DNA of 64,000 nt from Ailurus styani (GCA_002007465.1 LNAC01000739.1:545570-609569), one strand, 5' to 3'; shown: positions 11,824 to 22,990, counted from the first letter of the stretch. Notes: generated from the sequence alone by a model not told the origin. Made by a program: numbers and translations.

Positions 11824-12204
11824 TTTATTTATTTATTTNNNNNNNNNNNNNNNNNNNNNNNNNNNNNNNNNNNNNNNNNNNNNNNNNNNNNNNNNNNNNN
11901 NNNNNNNNNNNNNNNNNNNNNNNNNNNNNNNNNNNNNNNNNNNNNNNNNNNNNNNNNNNNNNNNNNNNNNNNNNNNNNNNNNNNNNNNNNNNNNNNNNNN
12001 NNNNNNNNNNNNNNNNNNNNNNNNNNNNNNNNNNNNNNNNNNNNNNNNNNNNNNNNNNNNNNNNNNNNNNNNNNNNNNNNNNNGGGGGGGGAAGCAGGCT
12101 CCCCGCCGAGCAGGGAGCCCGATGCGGGCCTCGATCCCAGGACCCTGAGATCATGACCTGAGCCGAAAGCAGAGGCATTAACCCACTGAGCCACCCAGGC
12201 GCCC
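11824..12204 (-). mobile_element. CAN-SINE, antisense, with a 245-N gap inside
   Basis: Left edge is an (ATTT)n tail complement. Right part is intact, from the 'aagcaggctccccgccgagc' block to 'gagccacccaggcgccc'. The target-site duplication 'aagtttggctttttta' lies at 11808-11823 and 12205-12220 (16/16). N occupies 11839-12083. Open frames drawn across this gap are meaningless. Confidence 0.95.
11839..12083. other. Assembly gap (245 N)
   Basis: A run of 245 N inside a CAN-SINE. In other copies here the missing middle (GA/CT-rich part plus tail) is roughly 70-100 bases, so the gap is probably oversized or contains an expanded simple repeat. Confidence 0.98.
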
Positions 12205-12345
12205 AAGTTTGGCTTTTTTAGATTTCACATATAAGTGATAGCATAGAGTATTATCTTTCTCTGACTTTGACTTAGCATATGCCCTCAAGATCCATGCGAG
12301 TCATGAGGGGCAGAATTTCCTTCATCATGACTGAACAATACTCCA

Positions 12346-12450
12346 ATGTATGTGTATATACACACACATATATCTGTATGTATATATATTAGATATATTG
12401 TATGTGATGTGTATTGTATATATTATATATACCATATATATGTACATATA
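12346..12450. repeat. TA/TG/CA simple-repeat cluster
   Basis: An imperfect mixture of (TA)n, (TG)n and (CA)n, for example 'gtatatacacacacatatat', directly after the L1 fragment. It probably arose from the L1 'attccattgtatatata' block. Confidence 0.85.
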
Positions 12451-14269
12451 CAAACCACATCTTTATTACCAAGCTAAGAAAATATAAACCAAACCAATAA
12501 GGTACTATTTGAACTGAAAATAGTCTTCCTTTCCCCTATATTGCTGAATAAATCTAGATACTATCAAATCAATATCAATTCTATTCTTCCAGGTGAGTAC
12601 TGTATGTCGTATTTTTTTCAAATATTTGCTATAATATGGTAATTCTCATGAGACTGAAGAGGTGTATATTTTTTCCACAGCTCCAGTAGTCTGTTCTCAT
12701 TTAAACCTGAAGTAGGCTACATTTTGCTCTCTTCCTAACTCTGAATGGATTGCACATCCCCTTCTTTTTCAAAATTGCTGATCTTTCTTCCCTGTATCTT
12801 TCAAGTAAATCCCTTCAAATATATATATATAAGTCTGGCTTGGTCTTGGTTGTAAAAACAAACAAAATTAAACGGATAAAAACCTTCACCAGGACCCTAA
12901 TTATTGTTTTGTTCTTTCCTCCCATTTTTTTTAAACAATGAATTTCACAAAGTTTATCTACTGATGGTAACCTCCAAACATTTCTATTTCACTTTCTTTG
13001 TCTTGTCTTTCATTCTGACTACTGTATCTACCATTTAGCTTCAGTTGTTTACTTCAGGGTATATTGGGCATGTCACGCAGGCCATCTTCCAGGTCCAAGT
13101 TTTGATAGATAGAATTACCCCCACACAGTCTCTGTTAAGCCAGAGTTCTATACTATGTTTTACCATGTTTGACTGTTGATTGGACTATGAGCAGGAAACT
13201 AAGCCAAGTGAAGATTATTTTTAGATTAGGTAGAAACCCATGAAGTTGCTGGAAGCAAAAGACCAACTAGTCCATGAATTTATCAATAGAGGTTAGGCTA
13301 ACTTGTGAGATCCTTATGACTGATTTTCTCTAAGACATATGGGGACAATGGGCCCATTTTATGGTAAAAGAATGAAAAAGATATTCAGAAAGAAGCATAA
13401 AGTCATATGAGCAATACATAAACCCTAAGATTAAAATTATTTTTGCAGGAGTGTGCCTAAGTCTTAGTGATGTTCAAGTCCCATTAATGTGTATCCTCAG
13501 GAAGCAAGGTAAACAAGGACAATATTGAGTAATCCAGTCTTTAAAAAAAGAAGCAAATACGTTCCTTTTATAATTACAACTGTGACTATAGGAAAGAACA
13601 CAAAGTAGCAGGTACAGTGGCAACTGACTTTACCCCTATTCAGCCCCTGAGAAGAGTTTTATCTTGCAGCAACAAGTGAGTCTCTAAATACAGAGAATGT
13701 GAAAATTTAGTTTAATTTTACTAACAGGACTTTTTATTTATTTTACTTTTATTTATTTTTGTTGTTATTTTCTACTTAGGTTAAAGTAATGTTCTATTTA
13801 TAGTAAGATGACATTTCTTTAAGAATGACTTAAGGACCAAATTTTGAGGTTTGGAGGGGTTAAAATCATTGTTAGAAATAAGATTTTCCTGTAAAATGGA
13901 AATAGGTCAGAAAGTAGCATGATTCAGTACATATGCTTCTTCCCAGCTGCAGCAAATTTAATCATAGGGAGGTGGCCAGGGTCTTTGGCAAGCTGTTACC
14001 AGAGCTCAGGAAATGGATGCCCAATGATACAACTGGCCATTTCCATTTATAGACTCACTTACAAAGAGTCAATATAACCGGTGATGACCATTTAGATATC
14101 AGGAGATAGGTTCCGTTCCCCAGACACTCAAGGTTGGATTGGTTTCACCAGCTGTGGTCACCAGCTACACAATGGTAGTGTCATGAGTCTGGGAGGCAGT
14201 GAAGAGGCTAGAAGGCTAGGATACCCTAAGGCAGCAACTTTTAAAGTTAATATATTCAGTCCTGTGGGG
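12451..14269. other. No gene seen
   Basis: Mostly unlabelled sequence. GC content rises gradually from about 13.95 kb towards the CpG island. No exon, RNA or assignable repeat is recognised. Confidence 0.5.
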
Positions 14270-15220
14270 ACCCCAAGAGTTAGCCTCGCATGTCCCTAGA
14301 GCCAGGCGGCGTGGCCAACGGTCCCAAAGACAAGGCACCGAGAGTAAACACCCCGCCCACACGTGAAACCGGGGCGCAGGTGCGAACCGGGGCTGGAAGT
14401 AAAAATGGGATCCAAGTCTCCTGACGCAAACCCGAACGAACCTCACATGCAAAACCGCGGCCCAAACGCACCCCGAAGGAACGTTTGGGAGTAAAAACCA
14501 TCCCGACACAAACCGGTGAGCCGCGGGGGGGACCCTGCCGGAGACACAGCCCTGGAGCACCGACGACAACGCGACCCACTGAGCAGCCGCCGTGTCTACG
14601 ATGGCAGAAGCGACCCCCTCCTGGGTGAGTCCTGCTACCGGTTAGGCTCTTGGGGTCCGCATCGGGGTATCGGGCGCGAGGGAGCGTTTGCAAGCTGCAG
14701 GTCTGGGGACTCCTCCCTCAAATGCCCGTCTTAAAAGCTGGGGTGCCCAACATGGCTCCAGAGCCTTCTCCCTCAGGGCGTCCGTGCCCTCCCCTCAGGC
14801 CCCGGCCGCATGGCCACACCTGGCAGGCTCTCCTACCTGACTCCAGCCGACCTGGTTCCAGGAGGAGCCGAGGCCTCACGCGTCCCAAAGACGGGACTCG
14901 AGGTCCCCCTGGGTCTCTCCTCCATTCCGAGCCGGGCAGCTGCACAAAGTGGGTCCGGGCCCCCGGCCAGGGAGTGAGGGGGCCGCCGGGGAATACTGCT
15001 GGCGTTCTCCGGCGCCGGGTGCTCACGTTGCCTGGTCTCACAGGTGATGGCTCGGGCCTGCTCGCGGGTTTAGAGTTACCGCACCTGGAAGCAAACGTGG
15101 CAGCAGGAGCGCGAAGGCCGCGGACAGCATTGAGCGAATTGCGTTTGCACGGAGAAGCCAAGGGCTGGCATCCTTGCGCACTCTTAGGGAGCAGTGAAGA
15201 AATAATCCCGAGAGAGAAAA
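14270..15220. promoter_or_regulatory. Isolated CpG island (candidate promoter)
   Basis: This is the only GC-rich segment of the window. I count by hand about 75 CpG dinucleotides between 14281 and 15220, against near absence in the flanks, and GC-box-like sequence is frequent. In mammals such islands usually mark unmethylated promoters or regulatory elements. Both strands have fairly long open frames (+ 14650-15243, 197 codons; - 14718-15233, 171 codons; - 14280-14693, 137 codons), but these are expected by chance in CpG-rich DNA and match no family I know. There is no TATA box. The transcribed direction cannot be settled from sequence; the splice-donor context at 14625 favours the + strand. 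Alternatives are a distal regulatory island, a lncRNA promoter, or the promoter of a gene lying beyond the window. Confidence 0.85.
14601..14624 (+). CDS. Candidate first coding mini-exon (8 codons, MAEATPSW) before a splice donor
   Basis: Inside the CpG island, an ATG with strong Kozak context (A at -3, G at +4) opens eight codons reading MAEATPSW. They end exactly in phase 0 at 'ctgg|gtgagt', a textbook splice donor (GT at 14625). A possible acceptor, 'ggtctcacag', ends at 15043, but joining to it adds only nine residues before a stop, so the true second exon, if any, would lie further away. I do not recognise the peptide as the start of a named protein. The location and signals are right for a first exon, but the run is short enough to be coincidence. 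Alternatives are a non-coding first exon or no exon at all. Confidence 0.3.
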
Positions 15221-15479
15221 AATGTCTCTGCAAAGTTGATTGATGATATGATTATGATATCACAGTTTCATCGGGTGAAAACTGTATCTTGCAGTAGATG
15301 AATCTTTTCCTGAAGATTTTTAGATTATCCAAAGAATATTTTTAACCTATATTTCTTAGAGCATGAGTTACTATTTCTGCTAATTGGTAAGAGAGCCACG
15401 CATATGATAAGGACCACTAGTATCTGAGCCGGTGGAGAGCAGCTTTTTCACAGCTGTATCTACAGCAGGAATAGGGCCA
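15221..15479. other. 3' shore of CpG island, no feature
   Basis: Composition falls back to AT-rich within a few tens of bases after 15220. I recognise nothing else here. Confidence 0.4.
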
Positions 15480-15610
15480 GTCAACAAATGGGTGCCTGAT
15501 TTGGGTACTTACTATGGGCCAGCCTCTGGACTCAACAAACATCCACACCCTGTGCATCCTGACAGCTGCCCTAGGAAGTAGATGTTGGCCTGCATTAAAA
15601 ATTAGGAGGG
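15480..15610 (-). repeat. MIR fragment, antisense
   Basis: The + strand shows 'gggtacttactatgggccag' (reverse complement of the conserved MIR 'ctggcacatagtaagcgctc' part) and 'gacagctgccctaggaagta' (equivalent of 'caaccctgtgaggtaggta'). Confidence 0.65.
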
Positions 15611-16700
15611 GGGACAAAGCATTTTCCCCCCTATGGTATTTTTCATCTCTAGCATTTCTTTTTGATTCTTTCTTAGAATTTCTATCCTTCTGCTTATATG
15701 ACCCAGCTGTTCTTGCATGCCCTTAATCACAGTTTTAAATCTCCACCTGGTAATTTTAACATTCCCGCCATGTCTTGTGCTGCCTTTTCTGGCTCTTCAA
15801 ATTGTAGCAGGTTTTTCTTTTTTTTCGCATCTTGGAATGTCTTATAATTTTTTCTTGACAGCCAACCTACCTGCTCCACTGAGTAAAAGGAAGTGCTATA
15901 AATGGATCTTTAAGGTGTAGGCGGGAGAGGAAGCATACTGTAGTCCTATGGTTAGGTCTCCAGTCTTCTAGTGAGACTATGCCTCTGGACTATGAATTTT
16001 ACAAGTGTTTCTCAGTTTTTTTTCTCCCTTCTTAGGTAGGAGAGGACTCCAGTAGTCTGGGTTTGGTTCTTTCTCTTCTCCTTTATAGAGGCTAGAGCTG
16101 GTTACAGTTGGTATTTCCCTTCCGCAGGTCAGTTAGGCTCTGATAATACCTCAGCAGTTTAGCTCTGGTTAGCTGGTTTCTGTTGAGGTCAGACCCTGCT
16201 AAGAACAGAGTGCTCAGGTGAATTTCAGAATGTTTCCTTTTCCCATCCCCTGAAAAAGCAGGAAGGGATTTTTTCTGATATTTACTCTAGGAACCTAGTT
16301 GAGCTCCTGAAGGTAAATCTCACAATTTTGTGGTTGTCACCACCCCCACCACCCAGAAGACTGGGTTTCCCTGGATTTTTTTAGCTCTCAGACTTACGCT
16401 GAGCTTCCAGCAACTCATCGATTACAGTTCAGGTTTTCCTATCCAGGCACTGAATCCCAGAGCAGTTTCTGCTTGCTCGTGAGTCAGCTTTTGTAAGCCT
16501 GGACTCCCTGTATTCATGTCTCTTCAATCTAGTGGTTTGCACTATGTCTTCTCTTCTCATGAATCCAAGAAGTGTTGCTGATTTTTCAGTTTGTTCAGCT
16601 TTTTGCTTGTTAGATGGAAATTGTGACTCCCAAGGCCCTTACCTACACAAAACCAGAAACCAAGTCTCCACTTTTTTTGTTGTTGTTGTTTACCAAAACC
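15611..16700 (-). mobile_element. Ancient L1M-type 5' region, antisense (copy 1)
   Basis: The + strand runs through blocks typical of antisense 5' sequence of old L1 elements: 'agaatttctatccttctgct', 'cagctgttcttgcatgccc', 'tcttataattttttcttgac', 'ttagctctggttagctggtt', and near the end 'cagtttgttcagctttttgc'. It matches the segment at 42990-44010 in order and orientation. No protein frame is preserved. The family is assigned from memory and is approximate. Confidence 0.6.
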
Positions 16701-16744
16701 ACAGTCAGATTTGATTTGGATTGATCCATAGATTCAAGTATTGT

Positions 16745-17390
16745 CAGCTGTGGTAGGTGGGATTCTAAAGATGCCCACCCAAGTTCCTAGGCTTAGTTAT
16801 TCAATCAATCACTAACCGAGGTACTGCTGCGAAGGAACCTTGCCGATCTAATTATGATGAAGAGATTATCATGGATTATGTGACCAGATGCAATCTAATC
16901 ACCTGAGTCTTTAAAGGCAGAGAACTTTCTCAGACTGGGGTCAAAGAGGAGAGGTAGCAAGAAAGATGACAGGAGGGGGAATCAGAGATATCACAGTGTG
17001 AGAAGGACCAGAACTGCTGCTGCTGACTTTGCAGATGGAGGAAGGGGACTAAGGGGAGCTAAGGAATATAAGGGGCCTCTAGGAGCTGGGAATGACCACC
17101 AGCCAAAAGCCAGCATGTAAATGTGTCCTACAAGTGTATGGAACTGAGTTCTGCCTGTTGGCCTAAATGAGCTTAGAAGTAGATTCATCCCCAGAGTCCC
17201 CAGGAAAAGAAAAAAAATGTAGCCCTTGCTGACAACCTGATTTCTGGTTTGTGAAATCTAGGTAAGAGAACTGAGCTGCACTATACTTAGATTTCTGATC
17301 TACAGAACTGTGAGATAATAAATTTGTGTTGTTTTAAGCCACTAAATTTGTGGTAATTTATGATGACAGCAATAGAAATCTAATACGTCA
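16745..17390 (+). mobile_element. MaLR (MLT1-like) LTR, sense
   Basis: The element starts near 'tgtggtaggtgggattcta' and ends near 'caatagaaatctaatac'. It contains 'agattatcatggattatgtg', 'gcagatggaggaaggggac', and the characteristic 3' part 'ccagaactgtgagataata'-like followed by 'gttgttttaagccactaaat'. That end is shared by LTRs of ERVL-MaLR type. No internal retroviral sequence flanks it, so it behaves as a solo LTR. It is old and diverged, and a 5-base flank match (gtcag) is too short to rely on. Confidence 0.65.
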
Positions 17391-18980
17391 GATTTATTCC
17401 TCTTTTATAAATTTCCCCATCAGCCTTTCACCAAATGCTTTTAGCATTCACTATTGATCATTTCCCAGATCCATTATTTCATTAGAGACTGCAAAATAGT
17501 AATATAAAAATTCTATCATTCTTCCTGCATTTATTATCTGTAATTTTTTTTGTGGAGAAGACTTTGTCTTATTAACTATTAGTTACCCAACAATATAAAC
17601 AGAGCAAACCCAATGTTCCTCCTTTCACTTTATTTACTATTTTTAAGAATGAGTTAGTGTTTTAGTTGGTGTGTAAAACTTGAGTATCATTATGAATTCT
17701 AGATTTCTATGTATTTGATATGTTTGGGTCACTGCATTTAAAATTCTCCAGTCTTTGTCAACTTGCAAACTGTCCCACTTTCCCTGGACATGAGTCAGTT
17801 CTTTTATATATCATCCTTTCTTTCTGGAACTGTTAGACAGTAAGTTACCCTTGCATATTTTCTTCTCCAAACTTAGAATCAACCATCCCCCCCCCCAGGA
17901 CTCCCTTATTTATTTGTAGGAAATTGTATTTAGAGATTATCATCTGGGTGATAGGTAAGCTCATTGCAACTGATTTGTTATTGCTTCTTGGATTTTAAAC
18001 TTCACAGAGGAAAAAAAATTCTAGTCTATTGAAAAAAGTCATGAATTCCTACTGGTATTTTCATTTCAAATATGAGACTACAGATGTTTTATTAATTTTT
18101 TCTTTTTACTTATTTTGACTTATTTTAAAGGCACCAACATCATTATTTAATGTATCTTAAAAATATATACATTATAGTTCCAAATACACACACACACCCA
18201 CAAATGTGACCAATAAAAATAAAAACACTGAATAGACTAAGCTTTCTTTACATTTCTTTTGTTCTTAGGACACATGCCATTAGAAATGTAAATAAATACT
18301 GTGTTTTAAAATGTTTTGAAACATGTTTCATCTATGCAGTTGTGTTACAGTATGTCATCCACATTGTCATCATAGTGTTTGCTTTCTTCCTTCTGATTTA
18401 CTGGTTTTTAAGAAAAACATACAACATTAAATGGCTCTAAATTAAAAATACGAACAAGTTCCATTTAGAAAAGTTAAACTTTAATTGTAGCCCTTCTGTT
18501 GCCTATTTTCTTATGGAAAACCATTTTTAATAACATTTTATTTATCCTTGCAGTGTTTCCCTTTGAATGCAAGTACAAAACATGTTCTGTCAGATAGCAA
18601 GGAAAGCCTAGGAATCTTGAGTCCCACATACCCACTTCCTTCTTCCAAATCACCAATCTTCCTTGGAGAGATGTGAATAAGGATCTTGAAAGAGACCAAT
18701 ACTTTAGGCTAGCTCAAATCCTTCCAAAACAACCAGGAGTTCATATATCCTTTGTAGTAGTATTTTTCCTGTCTTGCTAAGTTTAAAGTCAAGTTTGATA
18801 GACCGTCTCTACAACAAAATTATTCTTAAACTTTCCAATCAATATTTTTTAAATCTTATTTGAACTCCTCTCATAATGAGCATGTGAAAAAAATTCTTTT
18901 GAATGTTTAATTGGGTAATAATTTATAGTCTTATTTTCATAGACAAATACATTAACTTTAGTTAAATGGTTTAAAGGTTG
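17391..18980. other. AT-rich sequence, nothing recognised
   Basis: No gene or assignable repeat. A short C run lies at about 17888-17898 and a short (AC)n at about 18186-18198. Confidence 0.5.
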
Positions 18981-18995
18981 AAAAGTGAGACTTTA

Positions 18996-19188
18996 GGGGT
19001 GCCTGGGTGGCTCAGTCCTTTAAACGGCTGCCTTCGGCTCAGGTCGTGATCCCAGAGTACTGGGATCAAGCCCCGCATCCGGCTCCCTGCTCAGCAGAGA
19101 GCCTACTTCTCCCTCTGTCTGCTGCTCTGCCTGCTCGCACTCTCTCTCTCTCTCTCTCTAATAAATAAATAAATAAAATCTTAAAAAA
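18996..19188 (+). mobile_element. CAN-SINE, sense
   Basis: Full-length copy with the 'ggtgcctgggtggctcagt' head, 'ttcggctcaggtcgtgat', a (CT)n stretch and an (AATA)n tail. Target-site duplication 'aaaagtgagacttta' at 18981-18995 and 19189-19203 (15/15). The head reads 'cctttaaacggctgcc', a subfamily different from the mustelid-type copies. Confidence 0.96.
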
Positions 19189-19203
19189 AAAAGTGAGACT
19201 TTA

Positions 19204-20149
19204 AATTTGAAAGATGGAGATGAAGCATATATGGCTCTATATAACTTTCTACTTCACTAACATGTTCTCTAACTTCTGATCACAAAATCTAGTATATGAA
19301 TTTTATCACCTTTTATGGCCAGAATGAAAGAGACATGTGTATCATTAATAAGAATTCGAAAACTTACACAAACAATAACTGTTAAGTTGCATTTTAATGA
19401 AATGGATTTTAATATTTTAGAAAATATTCGTGATAAGATTCTCACATGGAAAAACTATTATTTTTTTCTTCCTTATGTTTATTTACTAGAAAACAATTCA
19501 CCCATCAAGGGCACTAAGATTTTTAAATATACAAATGTCTCCATATATATCTGAAATATTACCAGAAATACCTGAATAATTATTTTTTCATGACATGTAC
19601 ATATTTTCAAAATTGACACCAATATTTATTGCAGACCATTCCCCTCTGTCATTCCATTACTTTGACAACTTTACCTACAATTAAGTCATAATTTTTTTCC
19701 TTATAATCTGCTGCTGAAACACAAACTGCTATCCTGGATGAGCTCATGTGAAGTCTCCCAAATTTATTACAAAACATTTTTCAGGACGGATAATTTATGG
19801 TATGAAGAATATCATCCACATTTATTTTTAATTTTACCTTTTTTCTTAAATCATCAGATATTTCTGAATCCTCAAATTCTGGAGGCACTTCACATCTTGA
19901 TTCTAAACATCATTGCCATGTTTGCATATCAATAAATTTTAGTTTTTAGAATATGCAAGTCATATCTACTTATTGTAAGATAGGTTGGTGTATACTGAAA
20001 ATAATTCAGCATCACTAATAATCCAATCACCAATACAACACCGCTACAGACATTTTGATGTATTTCTTGCCATTTTCCCTTCTGTATGTAAATTGTGAAT
20101 GTGCACAGTAAGTGTTATACATTTTTCACCTATTTTGATAATTTCCCAA
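19204..20149. other. AT-rich sequence, nothing recognised
   Basis: No gene seen. The 79-codon frame at 19315-19554 is AT-rich and without recognisable features. Diverged antisense L1-like blocks may be present at about 19960-20149 ('gatgtatttcttgccatt'), but I cannot be sure. Confidence 0.45.
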
Positions 20150-20245
20150 TGAGTTCAGAAATATTTGTCAATGATTGTTGAGTTACTACATTGTACACCT
20201 GAAACTAATATAACACTGCACATCAATTATATTGGAATTAAAAAA
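20150..20245 (+). mobile_element. L1 3'-end fragment, sense
   Basis: 'gttgagttactacattgtac' and 'cacctgaaactaatataaca' followed by an A-rich run are typical of the last 80 bases of L1MA-type 3' UTRs. Confidence 0.75.
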
Positions 20246-20309
20246 ATAAAGAAAAAAAAACCCAAATCGAAAACAAAACAGAAAACAGCAAAAACCTAAA
20301 ACAAAACCT

Positions 20310-20665
20310 GAGCTCACAAGCACAGAGAACAGATTGGTGGTTGTCAGAGGCAGAGGGTGGGGTGAGGGTAGAGGGTACAAAATGGGTGAAGGGGGTCAAA
20401 AGGTATAAAACTTCAAGTTATAAAAACTATGGGATTGTAATGTACAGCATGGTGAGTATAGTTAATAGTACTGCATTGCATGTTTGAAAGTAGCTTAGAG
20501 AGCAAATCTTAAAAGTCCTTATGAGGGAAAAAATGGAAGTATGTCTGGTAACAGATATTAACTAGACTTTGTATGGTGATCTTTTTGCAATATATACAAA
20601 TATTGAACCATTATGTTGTACACCTGAAACTAATATAATATGTCCATTATGCCCCAATAAAAAGA
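20310..20665 (+). mobile_element. L1MA-type 3' UTR, sense
   Basis: Blocks in order: 'gagaacagattggtggttgt', 'gggtgaagggggtcaaaagg', 'gggattgtaatgtacagcat', 'agtactgcattgcatgtttg', 'taactagactttgtatggtg', 'ttatgttgtacacctgaaac', and 'cccaataaaaag' at the end. This is a well-preserved sense L1 3' UTR directly following another L1 3' end. Confidence 0.85.
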
Positions 20666-20902
20666 TGTTCAGAAAGAAAATTACCAGAAGCTAGAAAAGA
20701 GTATAATACCCAACAATCACTGGACTTAAAAGCCTTCTGTACAATGAACTTAAGATACAGTAGTACCTTGTGCACACACACAGAAAGTCATGTAATAAAC
20801 AACTGCATATTTATGTGTACTCTTCTTACATTTATTAGAACTTCTATCAGAGCAATATATTAAAAAATAAAAAGAACAGAAGGCCATTTATATGTCTTGC
20901 TT

Positions 20903-21085
20903 GGAGAAGTTTCTTAACCTCTCTGGGCTTCAGTTTATTATCTGGAAATGAGGATAATAATAGTACATATCTTATGAGATTGTTGTGAAGAGTAAATGAA
21001 TAAATGAATGCAAAGCACTTAGTGTTCGATAAATGTCTAGTACATAGTGTCCAATAAATATTAGACATAATTATTACCATTATGA
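20903..21085 (+). repeat. MIR SINE, sense
   Basis: Blocks 'cttaacctctctgggcttca', 'gaggataataatagtacata', 'gattgttgtgaagagtaaat', 'caaagcacttagtgttcgat' and 'aataaatattagacataatt' follow the MIR 3' two-thirds in order. Confidence 0.88.
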
Positions 21086-22974
21086 AACACCAAACTTGGG
21101 ATAGTTATAACTATACTCAGTTTTTGATTAAAAAAGCCTAACTTTTGAGAGAAATTAAGCTTATATAACCTTAGCAGTAAAGCTTGTCTTTAAACTCACA
21201 TCTGTATTTCATAGGTTTTTGATTTACTATGTGAAAATCAGAAATCGTTTACTGTACACTGATTATTGAGAGATCTGAATTTGGGTAAAAATTACTGAGA
21301 AATACAAGGGGTACTAAAACTTATGACAAAACTCAAAGAAAACAAGAATATTTATCAATGGTTATATGATTTTTCTAATGCTTGATGCATGATTTCTTAC
21401 AACTTTCTTGTCTGGCCATCTAATCGTTAAAGTCATTTACATTTTTTGGTAAATATAAATAAGAAACGCTATCTTTTCCATGTATGGAATGGTTGAGATA
21501 AAAGGAATAGGTCTTGGAAAACAGCTCAAAGTATCACCTTCTATTCACCTGGCCAGGGTAGAATAGGTTTTTATGAATTATAGTAGGGCAACAGAAACTG
21601 ACACTCAAGTTTCCAGAAGAGGGGCGTCCTTTCTTCTGTTAGAAAGAGGGACAATTTAGAAGTATGAAGGAATAACATTAAATCATGCTGGATCACCATT
21701 GGGAAAGTTACTGTCTTTTCAAGTCTGTCTCTGTCTCTCTCTTATTTTTGGCAAGGAAAACACTCATTTTGTTAACTAACATTTCATTAATGCCTCTCCA
21801 GTGTTACATATTTTTCCTTTTCAAAAAGAGAAAATAGACCTCAGACTCAGAGATTTTGTTAGGCCATAGTATTCAAATGAATATTGATATCACTATTTAG
21901 TATTTGTTTTACTTATAGTTGTGTTACCCTCTCTTTAAGGTAAATAAAATCAGTTTTCCATGCATAGTAGTAATGTCCTTTTCCTTGCTATGACTATAAG
22001 GGTGTCATTTACACAGATATCATGAAGCTAGAAATCCAGGCAAGTTAACCAGATGGTATTTATATATTAATTACCTAACCAACTCAATTCTCAACTCCTG
22101 AATGTACTCTCTCACTAGGAACATGTGGACAAGGAATTTCCCATAAGCCAATAATGAAGTGTGTCTCTTGTTTGTTCATAATCATGAGTTTATTTGTAAC
22201 ATTCTCTTCATGTGAATTCCTAAATTAGGGGAGACCCAGGTTAGAGATGCTATCTATGTGTAAATTAGTAATTTGTTCTCATTCAGCAGTGATAAACAAA
22301 CTTCTTAGTAGAAATTTGTGTAAATAACCTTTGAAACCTAATCCCAAATTTTCTCTCCTGGTGATTGCTCTTCTCCCTTGTTCCAAGTGAGAAACAAAAA
22401 TTGGATGAGATGTGGTGAGTGTAAGAGACCATTCTCTCTTCTCTGTGGTCATCAAGATACGTTGTAGGTGGTCTTTCAAACAAAGTAGGCAAAAATATGA
22501 ATAACTGAAGGTGGTTCCATTTGCCTGGGCATTGAGTCCAAGTCATATTAGGAAAAGAAGAATGCATAATGGATATTATACAAAGGTCACCTACAAATAC
22601 ACATGTGTAAATTATAAAATGAGGAGATGGACTAATCTTGGAATTATTTTGTGAGTAATATATGATATTTTGCTTCAGTGAGTAATGAAGCTTTCAGGAT
22701 TTTCCATGGTACACACAAAAGAAGTAAAATTGGGAAGGCATTGAAATGGCAAGAGGCTTTGTTACTTTGCTTTCCATGTTGATTAGGGAAGCCATGATGT
22801 TAAACATACAACATCATGCTACAGAATCTCATATGAAGACACTTTGTAGGATACATATAAAGCAGAAAAGTTGGATTCATGGGAGTTGGGAGTGAGGAAG
22901 CTTTTCTTCAACTGAATGCTTATAAATATTTTCAAGAATAAACTGTAAAAGACAAAAGTTAGGAGCTATCTTTT
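21086..22974. other. No gene seen
   Basis: Nearly 1.9 kb without assignable repeat or gene. The 66- and 94-codon frames on the - strand at 22279-22567 overlap and look like chance frames. Confidence 0.5.
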
Positions 22975-22990
22975 AAAAACACTTGTGTTG

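Larger units (their letters stand above)
11458..12345 (-). mobile_element. Old L1 3' region, antisense, interrupted by a SINE
   Basis: Well-preserved antisense L1M-type 3' sequence: 'agctttattgagatataatt', 'acctccatcacataattat', 'caccatgccttgcatgag', 'ccagactttggtaaccatca', and after the SINE 'agatttcacatataagtgat', 'atgccctcaagatccatg' and 'ctgaacaatactccaatg'. Coding capacity is destroyed. The SINE at 11824-12204 splits it, so the L1 is the older insertion. Confidence 0.85.

Noticed and set aside
11664..12206. Open frames of 117-165 codons on both strands
   Set aside because: They run through the 245-N gap, so most residues are unknown and the frames are artefacts of N handling.
14216..14693. 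117- and 137-codon - strand frames as a divergent gene
   Set aside because: Two overlapping frames in a CpG-rich, internally repetitive segment with no recognisable domain. A divergent transcript cannot be excluded, but nothing supports coding.
14650..15243. 197-codon + frame and 171-codon - frame in the CpG island as protein genes
   Set aside because: They overlap antisense, have Pro/Gly/Arg-rich composition typical of GC-rich chance frames, and show no domain. The island itself is retained as a finding.
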